A DNA stretch of 64,000 bases from Phialocephala subalpina (lineage: Eukaryota; Ascomycota; Leotiomycetes; Helotiales; Mollisiaceae): assembly GCA_900073065.1 (NCBI GenBank), contig FJOG01000001.1, positions 882,430 through 946,429 on the forward strand, read 5' to 3'. Position 1 is the stretch's first letter, and the number at the start of each line of letters is the position of its first letter. Positions 9,907 to 20,828 of this stretch are shown here, one piece after another. Below the pieces are notes generated by a model. It was not told the origin of the DNA. It searched no databases and saw nothing but the letters and a program-made list of their open reading frames with translations. The translations under genes and the position numbers were made by a program.

Positions 9907-12439
9907 ATTAACTGCACCAGCGTCGACCCAGGATGGTGCGCCATCAGCGCATGTGAGGGTCTCGTCTTTGGATTCGGCAACGATGCTAGTCACAGACAGG
10001 TCAGTCCCTCCTCCTCACCCTTGCGGCTCGCCTGTCCATTTCGCTTTACTGACAAGATTCAGACCGAGACTGCATTTGCACGCGACTAGGTGATTAAGGA
10101 GAATCCAAAGCAAGGTTCGCAGTGCACGAATAGACCTGAGCTGAGCAGGAAGTACTATTCCTTTGGTCGAGAGAAGGACAGTGACCTCTCTTTGGAAAAG
10201 GAATATCAGGGCGTTGCTGAATCGGGGTGAAGGCGGGTTGGAGTTGAAGATGAGGGGCTCGAACTTGAGTTTGATACGTGGTTGTTAGTGCCAAATTGTT
10301 AAGGCAAGCGATCCAGCTGTTTTCTTCTCGAGAGATGGGAAAGGGTGGAGAGGTATTCCCTACGAGTTTGTTTTTGTTCTGATGTGTGATTTGTTTTAAG
10401 TGGGAGAAATGTCTGTTAACCAGCTCTCTACGTTCTGTTCTTACCCTTTCTCATGGCTTCAATTCCTTAAGTTGTTATATATTTATAACGGTCAGTGTAT
10501 TCACTCGGTGCAAATACTAGGACAGGTTGCTGATCTTGGATGATCAAGGGATAGGTGTACTCGTTGGCTAATCTACACTCATTTTCGTTCCGGCTAACCT
10601 GTTGGGAAACAGGTTGGTATCAGCAACCCAGACACAGCGTTCCCCACTTTGTAAAATCAATTACAAATCAACCACACTGGGAAGATTACTTACGCGACCT
10701 GCACTAGAAGGAGAGTTCGCATCATACCTCCGTAGGTATGTGCAGCATTTGAAGCCGGTTTGAGGCCAACCCAGGCATGGCCTAATCCCAGAGTTTGCCT
10801 GCCTTTCCCACGTAAGACTGAAGCGCCAAAAGATGTGCTACTTGCCCCGGGGTTTGACGTAGATATTGAAGCTGTCAAGTTTGGTGAGCATGAAGGTAGC
10901 CTAGCCGCTGGTACGGACAAGGTCTGACTTAAGCGGACTGCTGAAAGACGTTTGTGATTTGCTGTTTGGTGGCCGCCATTCTTATATCTGCCTCGGCCGC
11001 AGTGTGAGGGCGGCTTAATTCGAGCGGACTGCCCACCGAGGATGGATGAGCGGTGTATAGTGGCCCACAATAGAGCTGATATTCATGTCCCCTGCTACCA
11101 GTCTCGCAATTCGTTCCGAACCGCGAGTCGGCGAGGCCTATGCCGTCGCGAATAATATACGTACCTTTAGTGATCCCAGGAATAAGTCCATAAATACACG
11201 TCACAAAATCTTCTTTAAAACGAATTCTCCGCCTAACAGAGTTGTATTGATTCCTTCGGTGATATTAGTTGAGAGATATAGCGGTAGAAAGCAGGCTTAG
11301 ATTCAAACCTCCATGTATGATGTTAAAAGTAGTGCCATTTTGGTGCCGGTAGGGAGTGCAGACACAAGGCACCCCTTTAATCAAAGGATATCACGTCTGC
11401 TTGTGTGAGGCGTATTGCCCACTTCAATAATAAAGCTAAGCAACAGGAGTTCTCTCGAAGTCCGGATAGAATTGTAGTGTGAGCGAGACTAGGACGGAGG
11501 TCGTCGATTGCAATGTCAGTGAACGCTTGCAGAAAATCTGTCATCCACATCCCTTCTTTGTACACGCGCTTCAGCTAGGTGGTCAGATGAATCTCATTGA
11601 TGATGCAAACGACTTTATGGCTTGGTGTAACTTTGTTTAGAATCATCCGCTACCTTTTGTTTGATATGACCTAAGGGTTACAGTACTAGCTTCAGTCTAG
11701 AATTCTTCGGACAGCCAGAGGAAGCGGAATGCGTGTACGAAAGCACTTTATATTAAGACCCCACAATATCCACACCTGCCGTGACTGCTTGCTGAATTGG
11801 CTCGCCTTTCGATTAGCGAAGGCGACAAGATCCGGGTGAAAAGGACAGCCCATTCGAAGTGCTGTCTTACTGCCCGACTTGGCATGATGTTTCACCCGTG
11901 GAATCGAAGATCCGTTTCGATGAGAAGTTTAGTGGGCTGTCTTATCGATAAAATTGCAGAAGGGAGAACCCGAATTTCCCTCAATTCGAAGGTCATTCTC
12001 AGTTCATGCTCAAAATCCGGCTGTTTGTGAGCGTGCAGGCTTTTCTACGACATTGCGAGCATGCTTGGGGCGGATGTGGAATTTTCGTCTCACACTGGAG
12101 TCCACCAAGCTACAGGCCTATGTGGTCCTGGTCGCTACCAGTGAAGCATGATCGTATTGTACTTGATTCCTGCGAGTGAGACTTCGGGAGCGTCAGGAAC
12201 TTCGACACCGAGGATGCTGATGAGGTCGTTGACAGGCTTCCAAAGGACATTTCAAGCTCGACTCAGTAGCCTAGCAGCACAGTTAACACCCAGACGCGCT
12301 CAGCTTCTGCAGAACTATCTATGATGGACTGCCAGAGGTTGAATGCTGGAGAGCTGTCAAAATGTCCCCGAACAACTGGCACAATGAACCGGGGACGCAA
12401 GTAGATTTCAAGCATGCCTTGACCATCTCGTCTACCGTG
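9907..12439. other. Gene-poor region, no supported gene
   Basis: About 2.5 kb with only short, uncharacteristic reading frames on both strands. It contains a small perfect hairpin near 10590-10612 (AACCTGTT..AACAGGTT) and two direct copies of AGCGGACTGC near 10932 and 11024. The compositional texture and short frames resemble decayed sequence. Confidence 0.4.
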
Positions 12440-12640
12440 TGACCAGGACCAATTCTAAACCTACAAAGGATGGAGAACGAAGACCACGGTCGGAGGAGAT
12501 GATACTTGTCTGTGATGAAGGACTCGAATGCCCTACGAGCACAAGGTCATTTTGAGCCATCCTGTTTATTGCGCCCAGGCTGTTCAATCAACAATTCGAG
12601 ACGTGGTGATATCAACCCCGAAAATATGGTGGATAAAGTA
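12440..12640 (+). pseudogene. Decayed fragment of the MCM4 5' coding region
   Basis: The core at 12558-12627 matches MCM4 exon 2 (about 13968-14038) at high similarity in the same orientation. The shared protein reading is [11 protein letters not shown] followed by xEN, with mostly synonymous differences. Weaker resemblance extends upstream: GGATGGAGAACG at about 12470 against AGATGGAGAACG at about 13756, and a GGAGATGAT block against the intron 1 donor region. There are no helicase motifs. It is a non-functional partial copy about 1.4 kb upstream of the gene. Confidence 0.6.
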
Positions 12641-13344
12641 GGGACCTTCTTTTGTAGGTGTTTCCAAATTGAATTAAGAGCCTTTGAACAAGATCGTGCT
12701 CGAGAACATGTGACGTCAAATAGTGACCTCCAAAATCCCTAACATGGTAGGACAATGCGATAATGTACCATCGAGGAATGAGTTCTTGGAATTCCTAAAT
12801 GCTCTGCAATGGTGATTGAAAGCCCCAGAGCAGTTGGAATAACGAATCGTGACTGCACTGACTGCACAGCTTTTTCGTGATTGATCGAGGCTCCAGAACA
12901 CGCCAAATGCTTGTCTTCAATATCCCCAAGATCGTAGGACATCAGCACATCAACGTATGAAAGTAGAACACATGAGCTTCAATACTAAGACTGGAATCAA
13001 ACAGAATCGGAATCTACGATTTGCTGAAAACAATTCCTGAATGCAGACCAATCGAAACCTTGTTTTAAAGGCCCCATGTGTATTTGATATCACCAGCTGC
13101 AGCACATCTCGACAGGTCGAAATGTGGTCTTCAAATGTCCTTGATTTTAAGGTACAATGTGATAAAGCATTCTTGACTTGACGTCCAAAAATATGGCTTC
13201 AGACCCGGTAGAAGATTTCAAATGTCCCTATCATGCGGAACAATGCGTTGTGATTGGCTGTAACAAACATAGGGGCTCGCGAAGCCTCCTTCAGGGGCAG
13301 AACACGCTACCAGAACCACTTTACGCGCTTTCGCGACTTCTTCG

Positions 13345-13355
13345 ACGCGACGCGT
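13345..13355. promoter_or_regulatory. MluI cell-cycle box (MCB) in the MCM4 promoter
   Basis: GACGCGACGCGTCAAA around 13344-13359 contains a perfect ACGCGT at 13350-13355 and an overlapping ACGCG at 13345-13349. MCB sites are bound by the MBF (Mbp1/Swi6-type) complex in fungi and drive G1/S expression of replication genes. Its position ~115 bp upstream of the MCM4 start fits that role; binding itself is inferred. Confidence 0.55.
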
Positions 13356-13467
13356 CAAATTTCCCGCTTGGCCAGGGACTTTCAATTTTCACAACTGGCA
13401 CTCTCTCCCAACTTCCCTCATCACCCCGCAACCACAACTCCTGTCACCAAGCCACATCACAGCGAAG

Positions 13468-16400
13468 ATGTCGTCGCCATCGCATCGCCGACAGCGAAGC
13501 TCCCAGGCTGGCACTCCTCGCCGCACGTCGCAGAGAAATGCCATCCCAAGTAGCCCCCCTGATTTGGACCCAGCCGCTGCCCAGCTGCACAGCGAAGCAG
13601 GCTTGTCGCAAGACAATGGTACTCCAAGACGCAATGTACCATCATCATCGCCAATGAACTATCGATCATCGCCTGCCGATATCGCGAGGATGAATCGAGA
13701 GCGAGATGTCTCTTCACCACTGCGACAGATGACCAACTCTCAGCCAACACAAGATGGAGAACGTACACCTCGAGCCAGCACGAGCCAGCAGACAGGTCTT
13801 CTTGGAGGTGAGATGATCATTTGCGATAACGATCATACTCAGACTGACAAACCCACCAGAATCATCGCCAATCAGATACGCCTCCAGCTCTGTCAACGGA
13901 TCAGACGCACCGCGCCAGCAATCGGTTCTACCTGACCTCCGAAGTGATAGCAGTGGACTTTTCGTGCGATCCTCCCGTTCATTGGGCCCAGGCTCTTCAA
14001 TCAATAATTCGAGACGTGGAGATATCAATTCCGAGAACATCAACACTCCTCGTGCCAGACGCCGTATTTTCATGGATGAAAGCGGTCGCGTTGTGCGAGA
14101 TATTCCTGCCGAAGCTTCGGAGGCACCAACGTTTTCGAACATGGATCCTACCACATCTGATGCACAAGCAATGGGCGGCAGCTCTACGCTATGCATTTGG
14201 GGAACCAATGTTTCGATCAACGACACTCTCTCCGTTTTCAAGGAGTTTCTGCGAAACTTCACGAAGAAATACCGAATGTGGGGAGACGGACTGTCTGAGG
14301 AGGAGACTCGCGAAGATCCCGACTCTGACACCAAGGAGTATGTCCAAATGATGCAGAACATGTTGACTCTTGGGATTACCAGTCTCAACTTGGACTTTCG
14401 CAATTTGAAAGCATATCCTCCCACCAAGAAGCTTTGGCAACAAGCACAAGACTATCCTCAAGATATCGTCACTCTCATGGATCAAGGCATCAAGGATATC
14501 ATGTACGAGCTTGCAGAGGCGGAGATGGCTAGACAGAGACAATCTCAAACTCCGGCACAGGCTGCACAGCGCAGCAGAATCATGAGCTCCGAGCCACCAG
14601 TTCCAAGTTCTGATCGAGATGAACCAGAACCTCGAAGCACACAAGGTCAAGGATCAAACGAGGTGGACTTGTGCCAGGAAGTACAGAAGAGATCATACCG
14701 AGTTCGACCATTCGGTCTTGATTCCACTGTCAATATGCGAGATCTCAATCCTTCTGGTAAGATTTCCTACCTGTGAAAATGTACCAGTGCTAATTCTCGC
14801 AGATGTCGACAAGATCGTAGCCATCAAGGGCCTCGTCATCCGAACTACACCAATTATCCCCGATATGAAAGATGCTTTCTTCCGATGCCAGGTCTGCAAT
14901 CATACCGTCAAGGTCGACATTGATCGTGGCAAGATTGCTGAGCCTACCAAATGTCCTCGACCAATCTGCGAGTCGCCAAACTCTATGCAAATTGTACACA
15001 ATCGCTCTGGATTTATGGACAAGCAAGTGATCAAGCTACAAGAGACTCCCGACTCAGTTCCAGCCGGTCAGACCCCACATTCGGTTTCGATGTGCGCTTA
15101 TGACGAGCTGGTTGATCTTTGCAAGGCTGGTGACCGAGTCGAGATTACTGGTATTTTCAAAGCTAGTCCTGTCCGAGTCAATCCCAGACAGCGAACTCAG
15201 AAGAGCATTTTCAAAACCTATATCGATGTCTTGCACATCCAGAAGGTGGACAAGAAGCGTATGGGAATTGATGTCACAACAGTTGAGCAGGAATTGTCTG
15301 AGGAACTTTCCAGCAACATTGAGGAAGTCAGACAAGTGAGCGAAGAGGAAGAGGAAAAGATCAAGGCTACTGCTGCCAGACCTGACATCTATGATCTTCT
15401 ATCTCGCTCGCTCGCTCCTAGTATCTACGAGATGGACGATGTCAAGAAGGGCATCTTACTCCAGCTTTTCGGTGGCACCAACAAGTCATTCGAAAAAGGT
15501 GGCAGCCCGAAGTACAGAGGTGATATCAATATCTTGCTCTGTGGTGATCCCTCGACAGCGAAGTCACAGATCCTGCAATACGTCCACAAGATTGCTCCTC
15601 GTGGTGTCTATACCAGTGGAAAGGGTTCATCAGCAGTCGGTTTGACCGCCTATGTCACCCGCGATCCCGAGACTCGACAGCTTGTTCTCGAATCCGGTGC
15701 TTTGGTCTTGTCCGATGGTGGTGTCTGCTGTATCGATGAGTTCGATAAGATGTCAGATGCTACCAGATCAGTGCTACACGAAGTGATGGAACAGCAGACG
15801 GTTTCTATCGCAAAGGCTGGTATCATCACAACTTTGAATGCCCGAACCAGTATTCTCGCATCTGCCAACCCTATCGGTAGCAAGTATAACCCAAGCCTAC
15901 CTGTACCGCAAAACATCGACCTTCCACCGACCTTGCTTTCCAGATTTGATCTTGTGTATCTCATCTTAGACCGGATAGATGAGACCAACGATCGTCGTTT
16001 GGCCAGACATTTGTTGAGCATGTACCTGGATGACAAGCCAGAAAATGCGGCCACACAAGAGATTCTAGTAAGTCTCTCAAAACATCCATGTTGAACTTCA
16101 CTGACCATGATATAGCCTATTGAATTCCTCACATCCTACATTTCGTATGCTCGTCAAAAGTGCCAACCACGAATCAGCCCTGAAGCCTCCCAAGAACTTG
16201 TCAACTCATATGTTGAGATGCGCAAGCTCGGTGAAGACGTTCGTGCCGCTGAGCGACGTATCACTGCCACCACTCGACAACTTGAATCCATGATCCGTCT
16301 AGCTGAGGCTCATGCGAAGATGCGACTCTCAGAGACCGTCACGAGGGATGATGTGAAGGAGGCCGTCAGACTAATCAAGTCCGCGCTCAAGCAGGCCGCA

Positions 16401-16700
16401 ACAGATGCCAGAACCGGATTAATCGATATGAGCTTACTTACCGAGGGCACGAGTGCCAGTGAGAGGAGAAGAAAGGCAGACCTCAAGAATGCCGTTTTGG
16501 CTCTGCTAGACGAGATGACGAGAACAGGTCAAGCTGCAAGATACAGCGAGGTTGTCAAGAAGTTGGGTGAGCAGAGTAGTATGCCTGTTGAGGGTAATGA
16601 ATTTGCGGAGACGATCAGACTGCTGGAACAGGAAGGCAGTATTCAGCTTGTTGGAGAAGGAGCAAGAAGGGCGATTCGTCGTGTTACTGGTGTGGCATAG
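13468..16700 (+). CDS. MCM4: DNA replication licensing helicase subunit Mcm4
   Basis: Four exons (13468-13807, 13860-14756, 14803-16067, 16116-16700) splice in frame to 1028 residues, the normal size for Mcm4. The Ser/Pro-rich N-terminal ~190 residues carry many SP/TP sites, the region phosphorylated by CDK and DDK in other fungi. An MCM N-terminal domain follows with a C4 zinc motif (Cys441, 444, 463, 468). The AAA+ core has Walker A GDPSTAKS (about 660-667), Walker [10 protein letters not shown] (from 721) and the arginine finger SRF (about 792-794). A C-terminal winged-helix region ([20 protein letters not shown]) closes the protein. Mcm4 is one of six subunits of the Mcm2-7 replicative helicase in the nucleus. 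An MCB site lies upstream. No anomalies. Confidence 0.97.
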
Positions 16701-17391
16701 ATTATGAGAGGTTGGCGTTTGTGTATGGTTTTGAATGTACGGAAGGGATGGGGACAATGGAATTAATGATAAGTACAGAGGTTATGGTAGTTTATGAAGC
16801 AATGCAGAAAATACAGTACAAACCAGCTCCTGAAGTTTTGTCAGTCCCAGTGAGCTTGGAACATTAACGAGTAGTTCTGTCAGTGGGTATGCGCTGTGCC
16901 CACATATGCTCTGAGCGCCGTATATTTCAGCACCAAACCACTGTCCATCCGATAAAATAAGACAAAAACACATGGTGTCATACGCTAATCTCATTGGCCA
17001 ATTAGCCAGATGCGAGGCTAGCAAAAAGCTTGTGGTGGTCCCGCCAACTCGTGACATATGAACCAAATCTGTAGCTGCCGCTGGCGGGGATACCCAGCAC
17101 GAGCAGAGAGCTCCTTCTTTCACTCGTTTTTCCTCACCTCATACAGCAGCCGCACCAGGTATTGTTCCCTCTCTTCTCTTCTCTCCTCCTCCAGTCCCAA
17201 TTCTCACCATCAGCAACGCAATTCTAAGCTCTAGTTTTCAATCTGCCAAACCTCCATCTAGATATCGCGATGCGTACAATGACCAAATGCTAATCGTCCA
17301 AGACCTCAAAACCAAAACCAGGCACTGGCAAACAACCAACACCCGCGGGCGCCCACGAACTCACTACAACTTCCCGCCTGGGGTCATAATC
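16701..17391. promoter_or_regulatory. Intergenic region with pyrimidine-rich VTC4 leader
   Basis: No gene is supported. The part at about 17160-17220 is a CT-rich tract of the kind found just upstream of well expressed ascomycete genes. Several out-of-frame or upstream ATGs (17270-17290) precede the chosen VTC4 start. Confidence 0.4.
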
Positions 17392-19950
17392 ATGAAATTC
17401 GGCGAGCAGCTCCGCACGAGCGTCATCAAGGAATACCAATGGTACTACATCGCCTACGACGACCTGAAATCCCAACTCAAACCCTCCTACCTCGTTCCCC
17501 CATCGAAATCCAAACCCAAAGGCAAACGCAAAGAATGGGAAGAGGAAGATGAGAGCCGTTTTATAGGGAGACTAGAGCAGGAATTGGATAAGGTGCATAC
17601 GAAGCAGAAGGTTAAGGCGATTGAGATCTCGAGGAGGATTGCGGCGAGTGAGAAAGAGGTTGGGGATGTGGTTGCTAGGTTGGACAATAGGGGACCGAGG
17701 GGAAGGGATGGGATGGCTGGGGTGGGGGAGGAGGATGTTCCGACTGAGGAGGAGTTTATGATGTTGGAGGAGGATTTGAGTGATATTATTGCGGATGTGC
17801 ATGATTTGGCGAAGTTTGTGAGTCTGAATTATACGGGGTTTCAGAAGATTATTAAGAAGCATGATGTGAGTACCCTATTCTAGGATGGAAGGGAAGAGAA
17901 GGAGAGGGGGATCGGGCTGACGAGTATATACAGAAACAAACGAAGTGGATGCTGAAGCCGGTTTTTGCGACGAGACTAAAGGCCAAACCTTTCTTCAAGG
18001 ATAACTACGATGCGGATATTGTGAAGCTGTCGAAGTTGTACGATATTGTCAGGACGAGAGGGAACCCGGTGAAGGGTGATAGCTCTGCTGGTGGAAGTCA
18101 GGGCAACTTCATTCGAAATACCACCAAGTATTGGGTGCACCCGGACAACATCACTGAGGTCAAGCTTATCATCTTGAAGGTATGTATCTTGGCAGGAAGT
18201 TCTGACGTCTGCTAACCATTCCTAGCATCTGCCAGTCCTGGTCTTCAATCCCAACAAGGAATTCGAACCCAAAGATTCTGCCATTACCTCTATCTATTAC
18301 GACAACCCTGAAAAATGGGATCTATACGAAGGTCGATTGAAGAAGTCGGAGGGAGCAGAGGCCATTCGAATGCGTTGGTATGGCGATGTCGACAACGAGA
18401 CCATTTTCGTGGAGCGAAAGACACATCGTGAAGATTGGACGGGAGAGAAGTCTGTCAAGGCACGATTCAGCTGCAAGGAGAAGAACATGAATGCATATCT
18501 GCGAGGTGACCTGTTACCTGCAGCCTTGTTCGAGAAGGCCAGGAAAGATGGCAAGAAGTCTGCGAAGCAAATCAACGAGGACGAGAGACTTGCAAAGGAG
18601 ATCCAGTACTCGGTCATCCAGAAGGGTTATGTGCCAGTCTGCCGGTCCTTCTACAACCGCACAGCTTTCCAGCTACCCGCAGATGCACGAGTCCGAATTT
18701 CCCTCGATACCGAGCTCACGATGATCCGAGAGGATAACCTTGATGGCAGACAAAGAGCTGGTGACAACTGGCGCCGAATGGACATTGGCATTGATTATCC
18801 CTTCTCTCAGCTCCCTGCCGAAGATATCGAGCGCTTCCCATATGCTGTTCTGGAGGTTAAGCTACAAACACAAGCTGGCCAAGAGCCACCAGAGTGGGTT
18901 CGGGAATTGATTGCTAGCCATTTGGTCGAAGCTGTTCCCAAGTTCTCCAAGTTCATTCACGGAACTGCGACATTGTTCCCGACTCGCATAAACCTTCTCC
19001 CCTTCTGGATGCCTCAGATGGACGTCGACATTCGCAAGCCGGTTACCCAACATTTCGGTATTCGTCGACCCGGTCAATCGAAATCAAGTACCACCAGCGA
19101 TGACGATGAAGACGACGATGATTCGGATGACGAGCACTATAACGAGGAAGTAGAAGGTTCGCAGTCTACCGCGGTAGGCAGTAGCGACGAAAATGTGAAT
19201 CCAATTCGTGAATTGGAGGCGAGCGCTCCTGGAAATGAACTGGATATCGAGGAACAGATGGCAGCTCAGCCGATCGACGAGGATGATCCACTCTACGATT
19301 CCGACGATGAGGACAACGAGTCGGACCAGATTGCGGAGGCACGACACTCTGGCAGTTGGATGTACTACCCTCTTGTCATTAAGAAGCATGCAAGAACGAC
19401 CGGCGAGTATATCATCAGGACCATTGATTCGATTCGCAAACCGAATCCAGTGCCTAGAAATGGTACGATGTCTGCGCTCGGTAGCGGCACGATCACCAGT
19501 AAGAAATTCAGGGCACCGAAGGGCAAGAAGATCCATGTTCCAGTCAGAGTGGAACCAAAGGTGTACTTCGCTGCCGAGAGAACATACTTGTCATGGGTAA
19601 GTAATCCCTCTCTCTCCCCCCCTTTCCTCGCCTTACTAACAACCCCACAGATCGAAATCTCAGTCTTCATCTCCTCTGCAGCAACCCTCCTCCTAAATTT
19701 CGACCGCAGTCCAACAATCGGAGCCCTGATCGGCTCAGGCATGTTCACACTATCTGCCATTGCATCCCTCGTCTACTGCATGGTCATATATGTTATTAGA
19801 AGTAGAGCGATCAGGAGCAGAAAGGCGATTAAGTATCATGATAGCATCGGGCCGTCGGTGGTCGCGTTTTTGTTTTTGGCTGCGTTCTTGGTTAATGCTT
19901 TGGTACAAGCGCATGATAGGGGGTATATTAATCTTGCGTTCTTGGACTGA
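17392..19950 (+). CDS. VTC4: Vacuolar transporter chaperone 4 (polyphosphate polymerase)
   Basis: Exons 17392-17865, 17934-18179, 18226-19596 and 19651-19950 give 796 residues. The start at 17392 was chosen because SPX proteins begin MKFGEQL; an in-frame ATG at 17287 would add 35 unconserved residues. Residues 1-~160 form the SPX domain with its inositol-pyrophosphate-sensing lysines. Residues ~190-520 form the VTC catalytic tunnel domain ([34 protein letters not shown]). An acidic Asp/Glu linker follows, then three C-terminal transmembrane helices. The enzyme makes polyphosphate from ATP and feeds it into the vacuole as part of the VTC complex. The gene is complete. Confidence 0.96.
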
Positions 19951-20521
19951 GGGGTGAGGAAGTGCTGGATGTGGAGCGGAGGTGTGTGGAAGAAAGGAGG
20001 GCGATGTGAAAGGGAAGGGGTGGACGATACCCAGTTGTATAAAAGGCGACGGCTATGGTGGATATCCAAAAACATATCATTGGAGCGACATTGCTTGCAT
20101 GAGCTTGTTAGGTCGTGGGAAGAGGAAGGACTTGGTTGTATGGATTGATCTTGGTAGCATAAAATAAGAAGTGGTTGGAAGCAGTCCTTTCCTACTGTGT
20201 CGAATACTCTCTATTATTGTGCGCAAGTGCGCCTTGTTGCAATCGCGATTGCTGTCTGCTTTCTACTCAATATTCGATCTTTTCTGGGATGCTGTTGTGG
20301 CTAAAAGTCCTCTTCCCCGGTTGATTGCTCTGGTTCTTTCAATGTCCCGACTCTTGTTCATAATGATCAAATCTACACTACCCCTTAACTCACTCATTGG
20401 AACTCAAAATTTATTCTTAGTCTCGTCTCGTAACATAACCGTTCTCCGAGTTCTCCTCTCATGGGATTTACCGTCACTCGATATTTCAAGTGGCACGTGA
20501 CCCACCTCTCTCACCTTCAAC

Positions 20522-20549
20522 AGCCCTCGGAGCTTGAGATCCGAGGGCT
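20522..20549. other. Perfect 10 bp inverted repeat in the PNGase A-like gene promoter
   Basis: AGCCCTCGGA and its exact complement TCCGAGGGCT flank an 8-base spacer. It lies ~280 bp upstream of the start at 20829, next to a CACGTG at 20494-20499. It could be a dyad binding site or an RNA hairpin; nothing decides between them. Confidence 0.35.
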
Positions 20550-20828
20550 TGATGCACAGATTCAAGATGCAATGCGCGTCCAGATAAGCTCCCGGATCGC
20601 TGCTGGGCCTTGCTTGGTCTTGTTTGGATGTGAGCCAGTGGGGTGGGAGATCTGCGACGGGTGTCTGACTGTCCGTGTTGCAGGTCGAGGAGGTTGATGC
20701 GCGAATGGAAACAAGGCCCCGTCAGTGAACTTGACCGAGCTTGAGCTCGAAACATCTCTTATCCTGGATTTTTTTGAGCTTTTGATTTCTTGGCAGCCGG
20801 TTCTCGTGAGATTTTTTGTTTGGAGAAG

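Noticed and set aside
10500..10640. Small inverted repeats near 10528-10630 (GGTTGCTGAT/ATCAGCAACC and AACCTGTT/AACAGGTT)
   Set aside because: Short arms without target duplication; not enough for a mobile element.
10920..11040. AGCGGACTGC occurring at about 10932 and 11024, and on the other strand near 8113
   Set aside because: A 10-mer three times is suggestive, but the flanks do not align, so no repeat family can be claimed.
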